Source: Azolla pinnata (taxonomy: Eukaryota; Streptophyta; Polypodiopsida; Salviniales; Salviniaceae). Taken from it: 40,734 nt of DNA. Positions 1 to 11,900 of this stretch are shown here, in pieces; the stretch's first letter is position 1, and every line of letters begins with the position of its first letter. The notes under the pieces were generated by a model. That model was not told the DNA's origin and did not search any database. It was given only the letters and a program-made list of their open reading frames with translations. The position numbers and the translations under genes are program-made. The stretch covers positions 7,619-48,352 of the forward strand of contig JBBBWG010030132.1 in NCBI GenBank assembly GCA_037176905.1, read 5' to 3'.

Positions 1-66
1 GTTGTGGTTGTGGTTGTGGTTGTGGTTGTGGTTGTGGTTGTTGTTGTTGTTGTTGTTGTTGTTGTT
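1..66. repeat. GTTGTG / GTT microsatellite
   Basis: A run of about six GTTGTG hexamers is followed by about nine GTT trimers at the left edge of the window, so the array may continue beyond it. It is a simple sequence repeat with no sign of coding. Confidence 0.95.
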
Positions 67-2216
67 GGACCATATTGAAGGTGCAGGATGTCGGATGCAG
101 TGCGTATACGCCTGGAATGTTGTATAAGTAATTGAACTTCCTCTGTAGGTATAACACGAAGTTCAAGTCCTCCGCTGCCCCCTAGTGCAACAACACCAAC
201 ACCAACAACAATAACAATCTCGCGCGTTCTCGGATCGTCGCTACACAACCGAATCAATAGAAACGCACACGCACACACACACATTCACTCTGCATGTCGC
301 TTCATCACCTTCTTCAAGGAGCCCAGTTGCACCAATCCTTCTTTCACGGCGACGATCGCTATTGTCTGCACCATGTGAAAAAAAAGAAAAATCCCCCTCA
401 GAGTTCAATGTTACATTAACGGAAAGTATATTGCGGCTTTGGTAGTCATATAGTCATGACTGTGAACTCTACTTTGCGGGTGTATTATTTTGGTTCATAC
501 TACTAATGTAAGATCTGCTAATTTTGGGAAAGAAGAAAAACGACCGGCCAATTCATGCGCTATATATTCGTTCACCACGGCGCAACCAAATCATTCAGAC
601 ACCACTCGCTGAAAGGGTTTTAGGACCTATGTCAGGATTCAGGGTTTAGATTTGTAGACTTATAACAGTTAGAAACAAGAGCACGGAAACACTATTAGAG
701 CGTAAATAACTCGCATTATGCCCGAAAGAAGCAGCAACAATTAGAACATGAGCTCCCACATGTTAAGTTTGTCTAAGTGTGGGCTCACCTCGATCCCGCT
801 CTTGAATTGTGCCTCCCATGTCCTTGGATGCTAGCGCAACACAACATCAAATATCAGAGCTGCTTACGTCGACACTCACGATGCGAACATTCAGAATGCC
901 ATGCTACGTCACATTGATCGATGCATTTGTATACATTACGTGTAGTACTCTCGTCTGTGTTCATTCTTTCGATGCTTTGCATGCATCCATAAATCCAATC
1001 CAACTTATAAATCCAATCTAACTTTGAGATGATTTACCATACACGTTTGATTGAAATATACTCGAATGTAGATTAGTTTGGTTCATTCTATGCATGCAAC
1101 AATATACATTGATGACGACTTGAAGAGAGAGTGCTCTTAATTACCGGATCGAGGGCACCTTGCCATGAAGATGAGTAGTGAGGATCTGATTCCGGGGGAT
1201 CTTTGTAGACCCACTTGTGGCTACAATCAGCAGCCACTTTACCCATCAACCTTATCAACAATAGTAGAGTCATCAAACAAGCATTGCAGGAAATCAAGAC
1301 GATGATAATCGGCCGACAATATTGTGAATCCACGTATGAATGAATCCGATCGATTTGCTATGGACGATATATATATATATATATCTGAATGTCATTTTAG
1401 TTATCACAATACCACATAGGACAAGCTGGTTAAGGTAGATAGTAATCAAGTTTAAGGAGGTATATATATATATATATCATACCCTTCCCCAAAGTTGTAG
1501 ACCTCATGCGACATCTTGAAGAAGAGCTCGGGTCGCATGAACTCATCATTAACCTTGCAATTGTTCTCATGATTGTTGTTGGTGCTAATCCTACCGGAAC
1601 AAGCCTTCGCACAAGCCTCAAAATCACAGAATCCATCCTCCCACACAAGAATCCTGCAGCATATCATTTTCACGGAGAAAAAAAAGTCTTAATAATCGGA
1701 AGAATAAGAGCAGTCTATTATAAACAAGCAATTAGATGGTGAGCTAGTGAGATTATTGAATAAAAATGGCATCCGAATCGTAAATTGGGAAAATATTGAA
1801 GAAAGTGCTCCACCAAATGTTGCATTGCATTATCGGTTAGTGATCAAATGTAGCAAGGTTCCGCTAGCATACAAAATTATGGATGGAATGTTTACGAGAT
1901 TATAGAGTAAACACTGGATCAAGCATTGAACCGCGCCGAGATGTCACGGTTCGATTCATGCTACTAGGAATGCAATACAACTCGAATGCCGTATTAATTA
2001 ATAAGGGAAAGAAACGAGGCGATCGATCAAAGAGGAATCGATCAAACCAAATTGAATCCATTCAATGCTAATTAGTTCTCATGGGGGAGAGTTCGTTAGT
2101 TTCTCTTTTAATCTCACCAATTCCGCTTGTTGCCTTTGGATCGGTCCAGGGCATTATCGTCGGCATCCCATCTACGCATGGACGAGGGAACCAAGGAGAT
2201 GTTAGTCAAAGAAGAA
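67..2216. other. Intergenic region without a recognisable gene
   Basis: Open frames here are short (about 80 codons or fewer) and none resembles a known protein. The stretch contains short AT dinucleotide runs near 1369-1384 and 1461-1478, a CA-rich tract near 266-285, and the left member of a dispersed repeat pair (about 421-540). I see no tRNA or other RNA gene. Confidence 0.6.
421..540 (+). repeat. Dispersed repeat, copy A (partner near 4041-4155)
   Basis: This stretch and 4041-4155 share a diverged core in the same orientation: both read GTGAACTCT(A/G)CTTTG followed by GGGTGT(A/G)TTATTTTGG, TTCATACTA, an AATGTA with a following ATCTGCT, and a purine-rich GGGAA(A/G)AGA end. The copies differ by substitutions and small indels, which suggests an old transposon-derived or duplicated segment. 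No coding potential is seen. Confidence 0.7.
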
Positions 2217-2241
2217 GATAGATAGATAGATAGATAGATAG
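2217..2241. repeat. GATA microsatellite
   Basis: About six GATA units in a row. Confidence 0.9.
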
Positions 2242-2320
2242 CCATTGATTGTATCGGCGAGGATATTGAGAATTCGAAAGAGGTTGTGGGTTGGTAATGT
2301 CAATGGTGGAACTAGTTATA

Positions 2321-2433
2321 TAACTAACCAAATAACTAACTAACCAACCAACCAACTGACTAACCAATCAACTAACCAACTAACCAACTAACTAACTAAC
2401 TAACACACTAACACACTAACACACTAACTAACT
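2321..2433. repeat. ACTA/ACCA/ACAC degenerate tetranucleotide repeat
   Basis: A roughly 110-bp low-complexity tract built from TAAC, TAACCAAC and TAACACAC units. It grades from one variant to another along its length, as expected for slippage-driven growth. Confidence 0.9.
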
Positions 2434-3546
2434 TTGGTGGGGGATAGTTTCTGGGGAGGATCCTCCAGAAGACAGAGTAGACCCAATGGCCGCTACTTCT
2501 AGCGGTGCAGAGGCCACGGAGCGTGTGCTGGAGAAGATGGCCGGCCATCAGAGCGCCCCGGTAATGGCCGGCATCGACACTTTGCATGCCCACAAACTCC
2601 ATTCTTTGAAGCCTTGTCGTCTCGAATCTACTACATACTCGAGCTCTCTCGGCACCCGCCCATTCCCAAACGTTAGCGGCCGTTGTCGTCGTCGCTCCGC
2701 TTGTTTTGGCCGGGGCCCCGCGTTTTTATAGGCCTCTTCTTCGAGCCTCTTAGATATATATATGCCTTTACATTCAAGCTAACAACTCCATTGTGGAGTC
2801 AAGCTGATGTTGTAAGAGAGCTCTCTTGGGATGTATGTATATGCATGTATGTGTGTATAGGCGCCTGGAGAACTGGGCAATCTCTGAGAAGCTGGTGACA
2901 AACGGAAGTGCGATTTCCGATCGCGCGACCGGCTAGATCTAGCGTAGGTAAAGGCGGAGAACAAGAAAAAGAAAAGAAGAAGACACATTCATTCCATGCT
3001 AGGGCTAGACGTGGCGTACCGCAAGATTCTCCCGCGGGCGTGCAAGTACGATCCCAACCGAAATCATAGCTTCGGAACGAGATCTCGCTTCGGCCCCACG
3101 GTCACTGGGCCTCGTCGTGCTACGGGGCCGGAAAGAACACACGAGTCATGCCGATGATTCCCGTGCTCCCCGATAACGTTCCCGATGTCACTTTGATCCC
3201 AAGTCTATAGAGAAATCCCTACTCTCTTTGCATCCATCCCATGCCCTTTTCTTCTGTTGTTTTTTAACCTGCCTTGGCACGAGCGAAGCCAGCGAGCGCG
3301 GCGGTGGTCCTTACCTTGGGGACAGAACACCCGTCGATCCGCATCGGCCAAATCCCCCGCAAACCGAATCCAGCGTTCGATCGGAATCTCTCCAGCAGCT
3401 CCACCAACAAAACACATTAGATCCTCTCTCTCTCTCTCATTTGTTTTTCATTCTTTTCTGTACTTTGGTTGATTGGGTACACATCTCACTGTTGTATCTT
3501 TTGTCTCATGGGCCAATTCTGGTCTTAGAAGACGTTAATATATCTT

Positions 3547-3560
3547 TCTTTCTCTCTCCC

Positions 3561-3620
<60 letters not shown>

Positions 3621-3646
3621 TTGCTTGCTTGCTTGCTTGCTTGCTT
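3547..3646. repeat. Compound (TC)n-(GC)n-(TTGC)n microsatellite
   Basis: A long TC tract (to about 3612) passes into GCGCGCGC and then six to seven TTGC units. The polypyrimidine part could form triplex DNA in vitro; any biological role is unknown. Confidence 0.95.
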
Positions 3647-4040
3647 ACACACGACGACACGTCGCGCGCGCTCGGATCGGCCTTGGCAATCTTTCGCCGT
3701 ATGTGTTAGTCAGTCGTGTGTGGGCTTTTCGGGCGGCAAATGCCCATTTGCATCTATCTTTGCTTCAAGTTGGCCTCATCCCTGCCTTTGTCCGCGGCCT
3801 CAATCCCCACGAACGAGGCCGACACTACTACAATTGTCGGTCGTGGTCCCAGCTCCCATTGGCCTGACCACATAAAAAAAAAAAGAGAGAAAAGCATTGG
3901 CTGGATACAAGTGTGATCGAGGTAGCCGAGCGCAGTAAATGGTGAGTCTAGGTCCATGCGGTTTAAGATCGCACCTCCAAACCCTAAACCCTACATCCTT
4001 GTATGCCCCAGGAGTCTTCCTGGTCAGCTTCGAAAATGTC

Positions 4041-4155
4041 TATGTATACTAACTTGGTTAGCCATATTGTCGCGATTGGTGAACTCTGCTTTGTGGGTGT
4101 GTTATTTTGGTTCATACTAATGTAGAATCTGCTCATTTTTAGGGAAGAGATAAAA
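4041..4155 (+). repeat. Dispersed repeat, copy B (partner near 421-540)
   Basis: Diverged direct copy of the 421-540 segment, about 3.6 kb away, sharing the GAACTCTGCTTTG-type core and the following TTATTTTGGTTCATACTA. The flanks on both sides are unrelated, so the shared part is limited to roughly 110-120 bp. Confidence 0.7.
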
Positions 4156-4500
4156 CAAAAAGAAACACCACAAGCTTCTTGCGGCCTCTTTGCTGCTGGA
4201 TCGGGTGCGCCGACACGCATTCGGATGAGAACAGTCCGAGTTTTTGAACGCCTCATCGGCTTTCCTCGAATTTCAGATGCTATATCACCCCCCCCTTCCC
4301 TTCTCACAACTTATATAAAGTCGTCGGAATGCTACATTTATATTCCTCCCCCAAATGCAGCCTCATGATGGTGTTATGGTTTCGATGTACTCCCTTCCCC
4401 CTCCCTCCCCCTTTCCTTGTGGCATGCACGATCCGATCCATCCGCAGAAACATGGACATGTGTCGAATGATTTAGTCAGTACTTCATCTAGATTATGGCT

Positions 4501-7480
4501 CAAAATCTCAACCAAAAATGTCTTGGGTTAAGGTAGAAATCGGATAAAAGTGTCGCTCAATCGAAGGTTTTCGCCAACTGCAATGGTGCTCCAATTGGCG
4601 AGGCTCAAAACTTACAAATGTTTAGAACTATGAATTACATTAAGATTGATCATGCAAATCATTTCCTCGAATGCAACGTTAAAAGATTACCTCTAGCTCC
4701 TCCATTATATCCTTTGATGAAATAAGATGGACCTCAATAACTTTAATAGTACTTAAATTAGAGAGTTTTGTGAACATCGGTCACGTCATTCTATATATAT
4801 TTTACCAAGAATATCTTTCCCACACATATAACGATACCATCAATTTACACTATTGTATTCACATCTACTGATTATTTTTAGTAGTTCACTCACTTTGTTT
4901 CTACAACTTTTGGATCCACGACCAATTGTTTGTTCACCTCTATTCTCATCGCATTATATTGAGCAAGTGACAAAATTACATAAACATTTAAGTGGATTGA
5001 AAATTATTATCGCCGAATCTTAATAACCCAATCTATATAATCTTGCTTGTTGATAATTAAAATTTTACTAGCCTATGAATAAGTGGTTTATATTTGTTGA
5101 ATTTTCAAGACTTTGGCATCCTCTGACCGAATAAAACAGACATAGCTTTCAATTTCAAACTCCTCTGGGAAGAAATATACAACCATAAAATTTAGATAAC
5201 ATCTTAACACATCTCAAGCATCAAATCACACATCATAAGCTATATGAATGTCACATCTTAACATGAATTGATCATTATTCAGGGACAGTTGTGTGTTGGA
5301 GTAATTACAAAAAACATTAGACACCGATGCATAAACTCAAATGAAAATAAAAATAATCTAAGATATTTAAATTATTAGAAATTAAAATAGGCAAAACCTA
5401 TGGTTTCGGGCAGTGTGACCTTCGAGCGAAATCTGATGTTTTATTTCCTTTCAGTGAAAACTTGGCGTTCTAGCTAAAAATCTTGGGGTATTCTTTCAAG
5501 TGCAATTTTCAATAACTAATGGTGGGATAGTTTACTTTTTAAAAGAATAGATAAATAAAAATAAAAACATATGACAGGAAACAATATGTATTGATGGCAT
5601 ACGTATAATTATTCATGTCTACACCTATTGAACACTTTAGAATGTATAATTAGGACCATCTCCATAAATTAATGATCGAATATCTCAAATGGTATTATGC
5701 TTTAGTCTCTAGCCTATTCATTATAGAATTATGTTTAGGTAATGCTACAACAAACAATAACATAAACCATTCCTACGTAATGACGTAAGTAATTAGCATG
5801 AGTAACATTCGATACATATACCCAATTATCTAAAGAAATCATCTTTCATATTAAAGCCACACCATTAAATATTTACTAATATAATCATTAAAAATTATTT
5901 CCGGGTGATAAACAATATTAGAACCTTTGTACACATTATATCATAGCTTAACAATATAACATAATATCTATCTCTTAAAACAAGTAGTATGTCTTATATT
6001 TATACGAACTTTGTGTTCTACTACAAATATAGTGTCCCACTAATTATATAATATTGACATTCACTTTGTGTTCTTGCATCTCTTATACATTCCACGATGT
6101 CTATATCTTTATACTTGTCTATTTTGCTTAAATTATAAAAATTATTTCTCCTTGATATCTACCTTATCAAGCCCCTCTGCAATCGCCCGCCAACTTAAAA
6201 TTAATAGTCTAAACATTAGACCTTAAATAAATTAAATGCTCTTAAACATTAGATGTTTTGTAATCTAGAAATCAAACATATCATACAATTTTCATCTTAA
6301 ATCCCATCAATTCTGTCGGAATTACTTTCTTGAAAGTAGCCTCTATATTAAGGTTGCATTTAGAACTCTTGGTGAATTTATATATTCACGTAGACCCTCT
6401 AAAATCTAAGATCCTACACTATGAGGCATTAGTATTATTTTCAACCAAAGATGACAATATATACTATAAAAGTACATATAAAGTGGATGATAACTTTAGA
6501 GCTTGCAAAGACGATCAAGAAAACCCTTTAAAGTTTTCTACAATATCAAAGAAAAGCACTAAACTTGACCTCTTGTCTCCGTATGATATTAAAGGACATT
6601 TGTTCATTGACGGGGATAAGTTTTGAACTATTACATAAAAAACAATTGAGAACCTAGTGAAGCCATGGAGAGCCCATACAAAGAAACCGTCGGTTACTCT
6701 TGGAAGTCATCATTATCAGTCAATTGAGAACCTAGTGAAGTCATCACTATCAGTCAAACCCAAAGCAATATGAGAGCTTAAGAGTTTTTCTTGTCTCTTG
6801 GACGAAGACTCCAAGTCGATGGAAATTAGAAGCAAATGGTATTGCAAGAAAAACCAAAGATAAAAAAAACCTAAAGCCAAGAAAAACAAAGGCAAATTGT
6901 AAATGTTTTTATTTCGGAAAGGACAAAAGCCTAAACTAGAGGAAAAACTCTAAAACAAATATACCCACTTGAGAAAGACAAGCGAGATGCATTTTGACGA
7001 TTTGAAAGCTACAAGGTAAATCAAGTAGTGTAGGAGGTAGGTACTTTTTGCTTATTCCGCCCTCTTTGATCTCTGCAGTAAATTGACAAAAATCTAGAAT
7101 TTGATCCTTGATTGATACATAAAAAGCAATGAAAGTTTGTTAGAGCTCTTAGAAAAAGCAAAAGGCAAAGCCACAACTAACTGCTCCATGCTTAAGCTTA
7201 AGCTGCGAAACTTTTAAAAAAAAGTTCAATTGCAAAATCAAAAAGCAAAAGCTAAAAAGGGTAGAGTCTAACCAAAGCTTCAGGCAAAAAGCCATTGGAA
7301 AAATCCAAACAAAAGAAGCAAGTAAAATTGCATATGAAAAATCAAAAGGAAAATTAGAGGATAGATGGAATGTCAAAAAACCTATTGGAATGTCATTTTT
7401 GCATAAATAGTGAACATTTATTGTAACTTGTTTTTGTAACTATCACTTGGGCTTTTGGCGATTAAATATCTTTTGCTTGT
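4501..7480. other. AT-rich gene-poor stretch, probably decayed transposon DNA
   Basis: About 3 kb of strongly AT-rich sequence with only short, stop-broken frames. Two weak hints point to an old Copia-type retroelement on the plus strand. One is a frame at 6330-6626 whose start loosely resembles the reverse-transcriptase segment around NL-x-(I/L)-H-V. The other is a basic stretch at about 6836-6990 that contains KCFYFGK followed by broken K/R-rich sequence, like a Gag zinc knuckle that lost its second Cys. The order of the two hints is not that of an intact Copia element, so they may be chance or rearranged. Between 7120 and 7300 the hexamer AAAAGC recurs many times, as in subterminal repeats of some DNA transposons. 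Confidence 0.35.
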
Positions 7481-7483
7481 GTA

Positions 7484-7870
7484 TTGCACTTATCAGATAG
7501 TATGATATGTTTTGTGCTAATTATCACACATGGATTGACGGTTGTATTGTATTTAAAATGTGGCTCCTTTGCCTTAGCAAAAGAAGTATTTTATTGTCTT
7601 CCGGTGCAAAATGTTGTTGCTTGGACCTCAATAATTGAAGGAAATGTTGAGCACAAGGAGTGCGAGGAAGCACTTGGTTATTTATTAAGAACAAATGAAA
7701 CTTGAGACATTTTCCCTAATGTTATTACACATCTCTGCAAATTGAAAGCTTGTAACAATATGAGAGATCTTCTCAAAGGTTGGAAGGTACATGTTGAAAT
7801 TGCACTGGTTTGGTGCATGGGAAAACGTTTGTGTCTCCCTTACTCGGTACAGTTATTTATTAAGAGTGTA
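7484..7870 (+). pseudogene. Broken PLS-class PPR gene fragment
   Basis: The frame from about 7536 reads VLYLKCGSFALAKEVF, then LPVQNVVAWTSIIEG and a degenerate EEALGYL. This is the usual order of a PLS-type PPR protein (YAKCGS, A..VF, LPVRNVVSWT, EEAL). A TGA at 7703-7705 interrupts it. The same frame then continues with FPNVITHLCKLKAC, N..MRDLLKG and KVHVEI, which match the next repeat (P-N-V-T, LKAC, GK-IHAEI), before decaying and stopping near 7870. There is no start codon of the right kind, no second half and no editing domain, so this is a relic. PPR proteins act in organellar RNA editing and processing; this copy is very unlikely to be functional. Confidence 0.7.
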
Positions 7871-7955
7871 TAGTGTAAAGTTTTCTTTTGCTCTGAAAAA
7901 CGTTTGTGTTTGTACTTGGTATAGCTATTTGTTATTGCTTAGACATATAGCGCAT
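7819..7955 (+). repeat. Diverged ~77-bp direct duplication at the end of the PPR relic
   Basis: GAAAACGTTTGTGT followed by a TACTCGGTACAGTTATTTATT-like stretch at about 7819-7860 recurs as GAAAAACGTTTGTGT with TACTTGGTATAGCTATTTGTT at about 7896-7937. The two copies differ at several positions, so the duplication is not recent. Confidence 0.65.
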
Positions 7956-8264
7956 TGTGAAACAGAAAAAATCTATTCTCGATATCAATTGAATGATAAT
8001 TTTTAGTGGAAGATAAGATTAGGCATCAATTTGTAATTTTTTTATTTCAGTGGGCGTTAAAATATAATTTATAAGCTTGTCAGGCGCGTTCTGGTAATTC
8101 TCCCAGAAAGAAGAGGAAATTTATAGGGTCATGGATGTGAAACAGGGTGAAGAAAACGCAAATATGATCATTGGAGTCATGAAAATCAAAAGACTTGGAA
8201 ACAAAAGATTGGAGCAGGAATGGTTTTAAATGAAGAATTGAAAGAACAAAAGGAAATTTGCAAT

Positions 8265-8480
8265 GAAATAAGAAGAAGAAAATGCAAATGGTTAATAAAA
8301 AATAATGGGAAGAAGAAAGAAGAAGAAGAAAGAAGAAGAAGAAGAAGAAGAAGAAAGAAGAAGAAGAAGAAGAAGAAGAAGAAGAAGAAGAAAGAAAAAG
8401 AAGAAGAAGAAGAAGAAAGAAGAAGAAGGAAGAAGAAGAAGAAGAAAGAAGAAAGAAGAAGAAAGAAGAAGAAGAAGTGC
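8265..8480 (+). repeat. Long (GAA)n polypurine tract
   Basis: About 215 bp of nearly pure purine on the plus strand, mostly GAA/AAG units with AGAAAG interruptions. It lies about 480 bp upstream of the LSD1-type start codon. The frames reported across it encode only K/E/R or L/S/F runs and are not genes. Such GAA tracts can form triplex DNA. Confidence 0.95.
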
Positions 8481-8559
8481 AGGGAACAAAAGTTGAGGTT
8501 TTGGATAGAACACCAGTCAAAATCGAAGCTGCTTCAGAAATCTCTCTGCTCTGCAGAGG

Positions 8560-8665
8560 AAGGAAGGCTCGTCTTCTCCTTCGCCTTCTCCTTCTGATTC
8601 CGCTTCTGATCCTGCTTCTGATTCTGCTTCTTCTTCTGCTTCTGCTTCTTGTGATTCTTGTGATC
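8560..8665 (+). repeat. CTTCTG/CTTCTC polypyrimidine-rich tract
   Basis: Tandem CTTCTG, CTTCTC and CTTCTTGTGAT units follow the GAA tract on the same strand, so the two tracts are partly complementary. It lies in the presumed promoter or 5' leader of the LSD1-type gene. Confidence 0.8.
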
Positions 8666-8962
8666 CTTCCTTAGGGTTTCTCACTTCCCCTGTTTCTAGC
8701 GCCACGTTCACTACCCCTTGTTTCTAGATTCTCCCCACACATTCCCCCCTCCCTCTCTCTAGGGTTTCTGCTCCCATTCTTCTGTCACCTTCTTTCTCTA
8801 GCCTCTGCACCCACCCTCGGCTTTCTAGGGTTTTTGCGCCCCTCCAGATTGCCTCCCTCCATATCCTCTGTTTCTAAGGTTTCTGCTTACATATCTATCT
8901 ACATACATATTGGGTTTTCGACATCTATCTTCTTGCTCGTTCTTCGTCTTTCGCTCATTCCA

Positions 8963-11900
8963 ATGCCTGTTCCTCTTGTTCCTTACCCTCCTCAGCCTCA
9001 AATGGCGTCTCCTCCTCCCCCTCCTCCTCCCGCAGGTGAGACAGGAATGAAAATTCCTCCTAGTTTCGGTGACAAAATCTAACCTGTTTTAGTCTCTGAT
9101 CTGGGGTGTTCTTCATCGAAATTGGATTCCCTTGTATTGTATATGCTGCTTTCTAGATTTCTGTTGTTTGCTTATTCTGCCTGTTTTTTCTCAGGTTCTC
9201 AAGGACAACTTGTATGCAGTGGTTGCAGAACGCTTCTTCTTTACCCTCAAGGAGCTGCGAATGTGAGATGTGCCCTTTGTAGCGCAGTGACACCTGTCCC
9301 TCCTCCAGGTGAGTGATACTGTCACAACGAAAAGACTCCTTTTCACGACTCTGATATATGTATGCTTCTATGTATGTATATTTATGTGTTTACGTACAGA
9401 TATGTATATCTAGCGTTTACATGTACCTACCTACATACATACATACATACATACGTACGTATATGTGTGTTTGTTTATGTGTGCTGTCTCTATGTGCGTA
9501 TGTATGCATGAATGTATGTGTGTATGTATATGTATATGTTTGTATATACTTGTGATAACGTTTGCTCGTGCAATGGCAATGATTGGGAGCATAAAATGGA
9601 AATCTTTAATACCGGAAATGTGGCCTTTTTTACCTGATGCAATAATATTTAGAGAAAACATGAACTGTAATCTGTATTTCCAGAGGTGTATCACCTTCTC
9701 ATAGATGTCATCGAGTGACATGTAGTGGTGCATTTTCCAGGCACGCGTCTCACTAAGTAAACATTAAACAAGCACCATCTATGTTCTCATAAATAATCAA
9801 AGAGAAGAGTGGTATTTTGCCTATTATATATAAATAGGCTGTTGAAACTAACAGTCTATTGTGCATAAGAAAATCTTAGGGCTAATCTAGAGTTATTTCG
9901 CATTTCAGCCATGGTTTGTGTATGTATCTACTTGCATAGGAGCTCATTAGCTAGAGCACTCTTATATCAAACCTTTTATTATAACTGTGCTTTGGAACTT
10001 TGATAATGAAATATATGGACCTCTGTTTCTTGATGTATGTTATGTGTGAAATATCCTCTTGTTTCCATGTAGTATTTAAGCTGAAATACATTCTGAAAGG
10101 CTTGTCATTTTTCTTCTAGTGTTGAAGAAGATCGGAGTATCACTGTTCTGTATCGTTTTCTAAACCATCTTGGTGTTGCTTGTAAATTCTCTGAGCAATT
10201 GTGGTTTTTCCGTGCTATGATTGAGGTTTACAGTTTAGAGTTGTATAGAATGCATTGAACATCAATACGTAAAGCTCTATGATCTGATTATGGAGTCCAT
10301 TAACGAAAATGGAACACTGGTGCTGCTGCTTAACCTTTTGGCACTCTATCGTATTTGAATTCTCTAAATTTGAAGCTACCATTGCAATGCCATGCAGATA
10401 CAGTGTCTGCATTGTACACTTTGGTACGGTTGCACATGCACTGAAGTGACTTTACATATTGATCCAACTCTTTTTGAGCCATGGAATATCAACCAGATAG
10501 TTGTATCTCTTCTCTTAATCCTGGACGAATGTGGCTTGAAGGATTGTATCTATTGCAAGAGGGCCATATGAACATTCATATCGGCAAAGACAATAAACGC
10601 GCCCTTTGTTCTAGGATAAGTCTTGCCATTTTCTAGATTGACAGAAGCTTGAGATCAATCTGAACAAGCATAAAGGTGGAATCTCACTAAGCATTAGAGC
10701 ATCTAGCCATTACTAGTAGGAGTGGCACAGTGTCTATTTTCAAGCATATCTAATGTTTATACTTGTCAGTTCTTATGACTGAAGCTTAATATCTACACCA
10801 GCGCAAATTACATGGCTCCCTCGTTGGGTATACTTTTGAGCCCATTAATCATTTTGAGTCCAACCCTTTGATGCCTTCCTGCTTCATATTCCTAATTTCT
10901 GCAAAGTGGTTTAATACTACTTATTGTTTTAGCTCATCTATGCCAATTCCAACAAATGGGTATTCATTGCAATCCAAACAATATAACATAGAAGTTATAG
11001 TCGGTTTCATAAGTCATGTGTCTCTTTTGATCATGGCAAAGGGAGGGGTGAAGGGTGAGATTGATAGGTAGTCAGATGTATATTGTTGTTTACTGGAGTC
11101 GAAAGTTGACTTTATCTAGCAATAATGGTTATAGGTACACAGCACTGAAAGCACATGGGCACTTATGTATCTTTGAAAGACCAAATTGATTGAGCAACGA
11201 TAATGGTGTATTGCTAATACAGTCCAGTTGCCTTGTATCTCGGTATTCGTGGTTTTTATGTTCCATCAACAATCCTCTGATCTCTGAATGGGCTCAATCT
11301 CGTCATGAATTCATTTAGATGAGAACTTCAAATGATTTCCAAAAGTCACAAAAGCTTGTGTATGACACAACTTCCTTGGCCTTTTCAAAATGCATTCGCC
11401 AATCAAATGAATGTATTGCAATTATGTGGGAAACAAGCTGTCAACATCTAAATGAAAAAATTTTCTTTGTATCTTGCAAGAATCTAGACCGTAGATGGCC
11501 TGTTTAAAGATGAAGAGGCCCTGCATTACTTATCGAATTCCTTTTTTGGGTCGATTGCTTAAATGTATTTACAGCATTTTGATCTTTAGGCATTATTTTG
11601 TGATTAGAAATGCCTTGAAATCTGTGACAGAGGATCCAGATTTTTCTTTCTTCACGGCCTAATTGGTCTATTATGTTGGTTTGATGGGCGGGATCTTATG
11701 GAAAGTTGATATGGAAATTCAATAGATGCTTTATTTACTATTTCTAGTTTCTTCAGGGACAGAGATGGCCCAATTGATTTGTGGTGGCTGCCATACACTG
11801 CTTATGTACGTACGTGGTGCCACAAGTGTGCATTGCTCCTGTTGCCATACAGTTAATCTTGCAATGGAAGGTACACATTTTCCTTTTTATCTCTTCTAGA

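Larger units (their letters stand above)
2434..4500. other. Intergenic region, no supported gene
   Basis: GC content rises around 2480-3400 and several 60-80 codon frames are open there, but none shows a recognised family or a convincing splice structure. The 215-codon frame at 3228-3875 runs through the CT and CTTG microsatellites and encodes Ser/Leu low complexity, so I regard it as spurious. A telo-box-like stretch (AAACCCTAAACCCTA) lies near 3979-3993. A promoter or an undetected gene with short exons cannot be excluded. Confidence 0.5.

Noticed and set aside
3228-3875. 215-codon plus-strand open frame
   Set aside because: It runs through CT and TTGC microsatellites and encodes Ser/Leu low complexity, with no recognised domain.
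8080-8597. Long frames on both strands across the GAA tract
   Set aside because: They are translations of a trinucleotide repeat, which lacks stops by composition.
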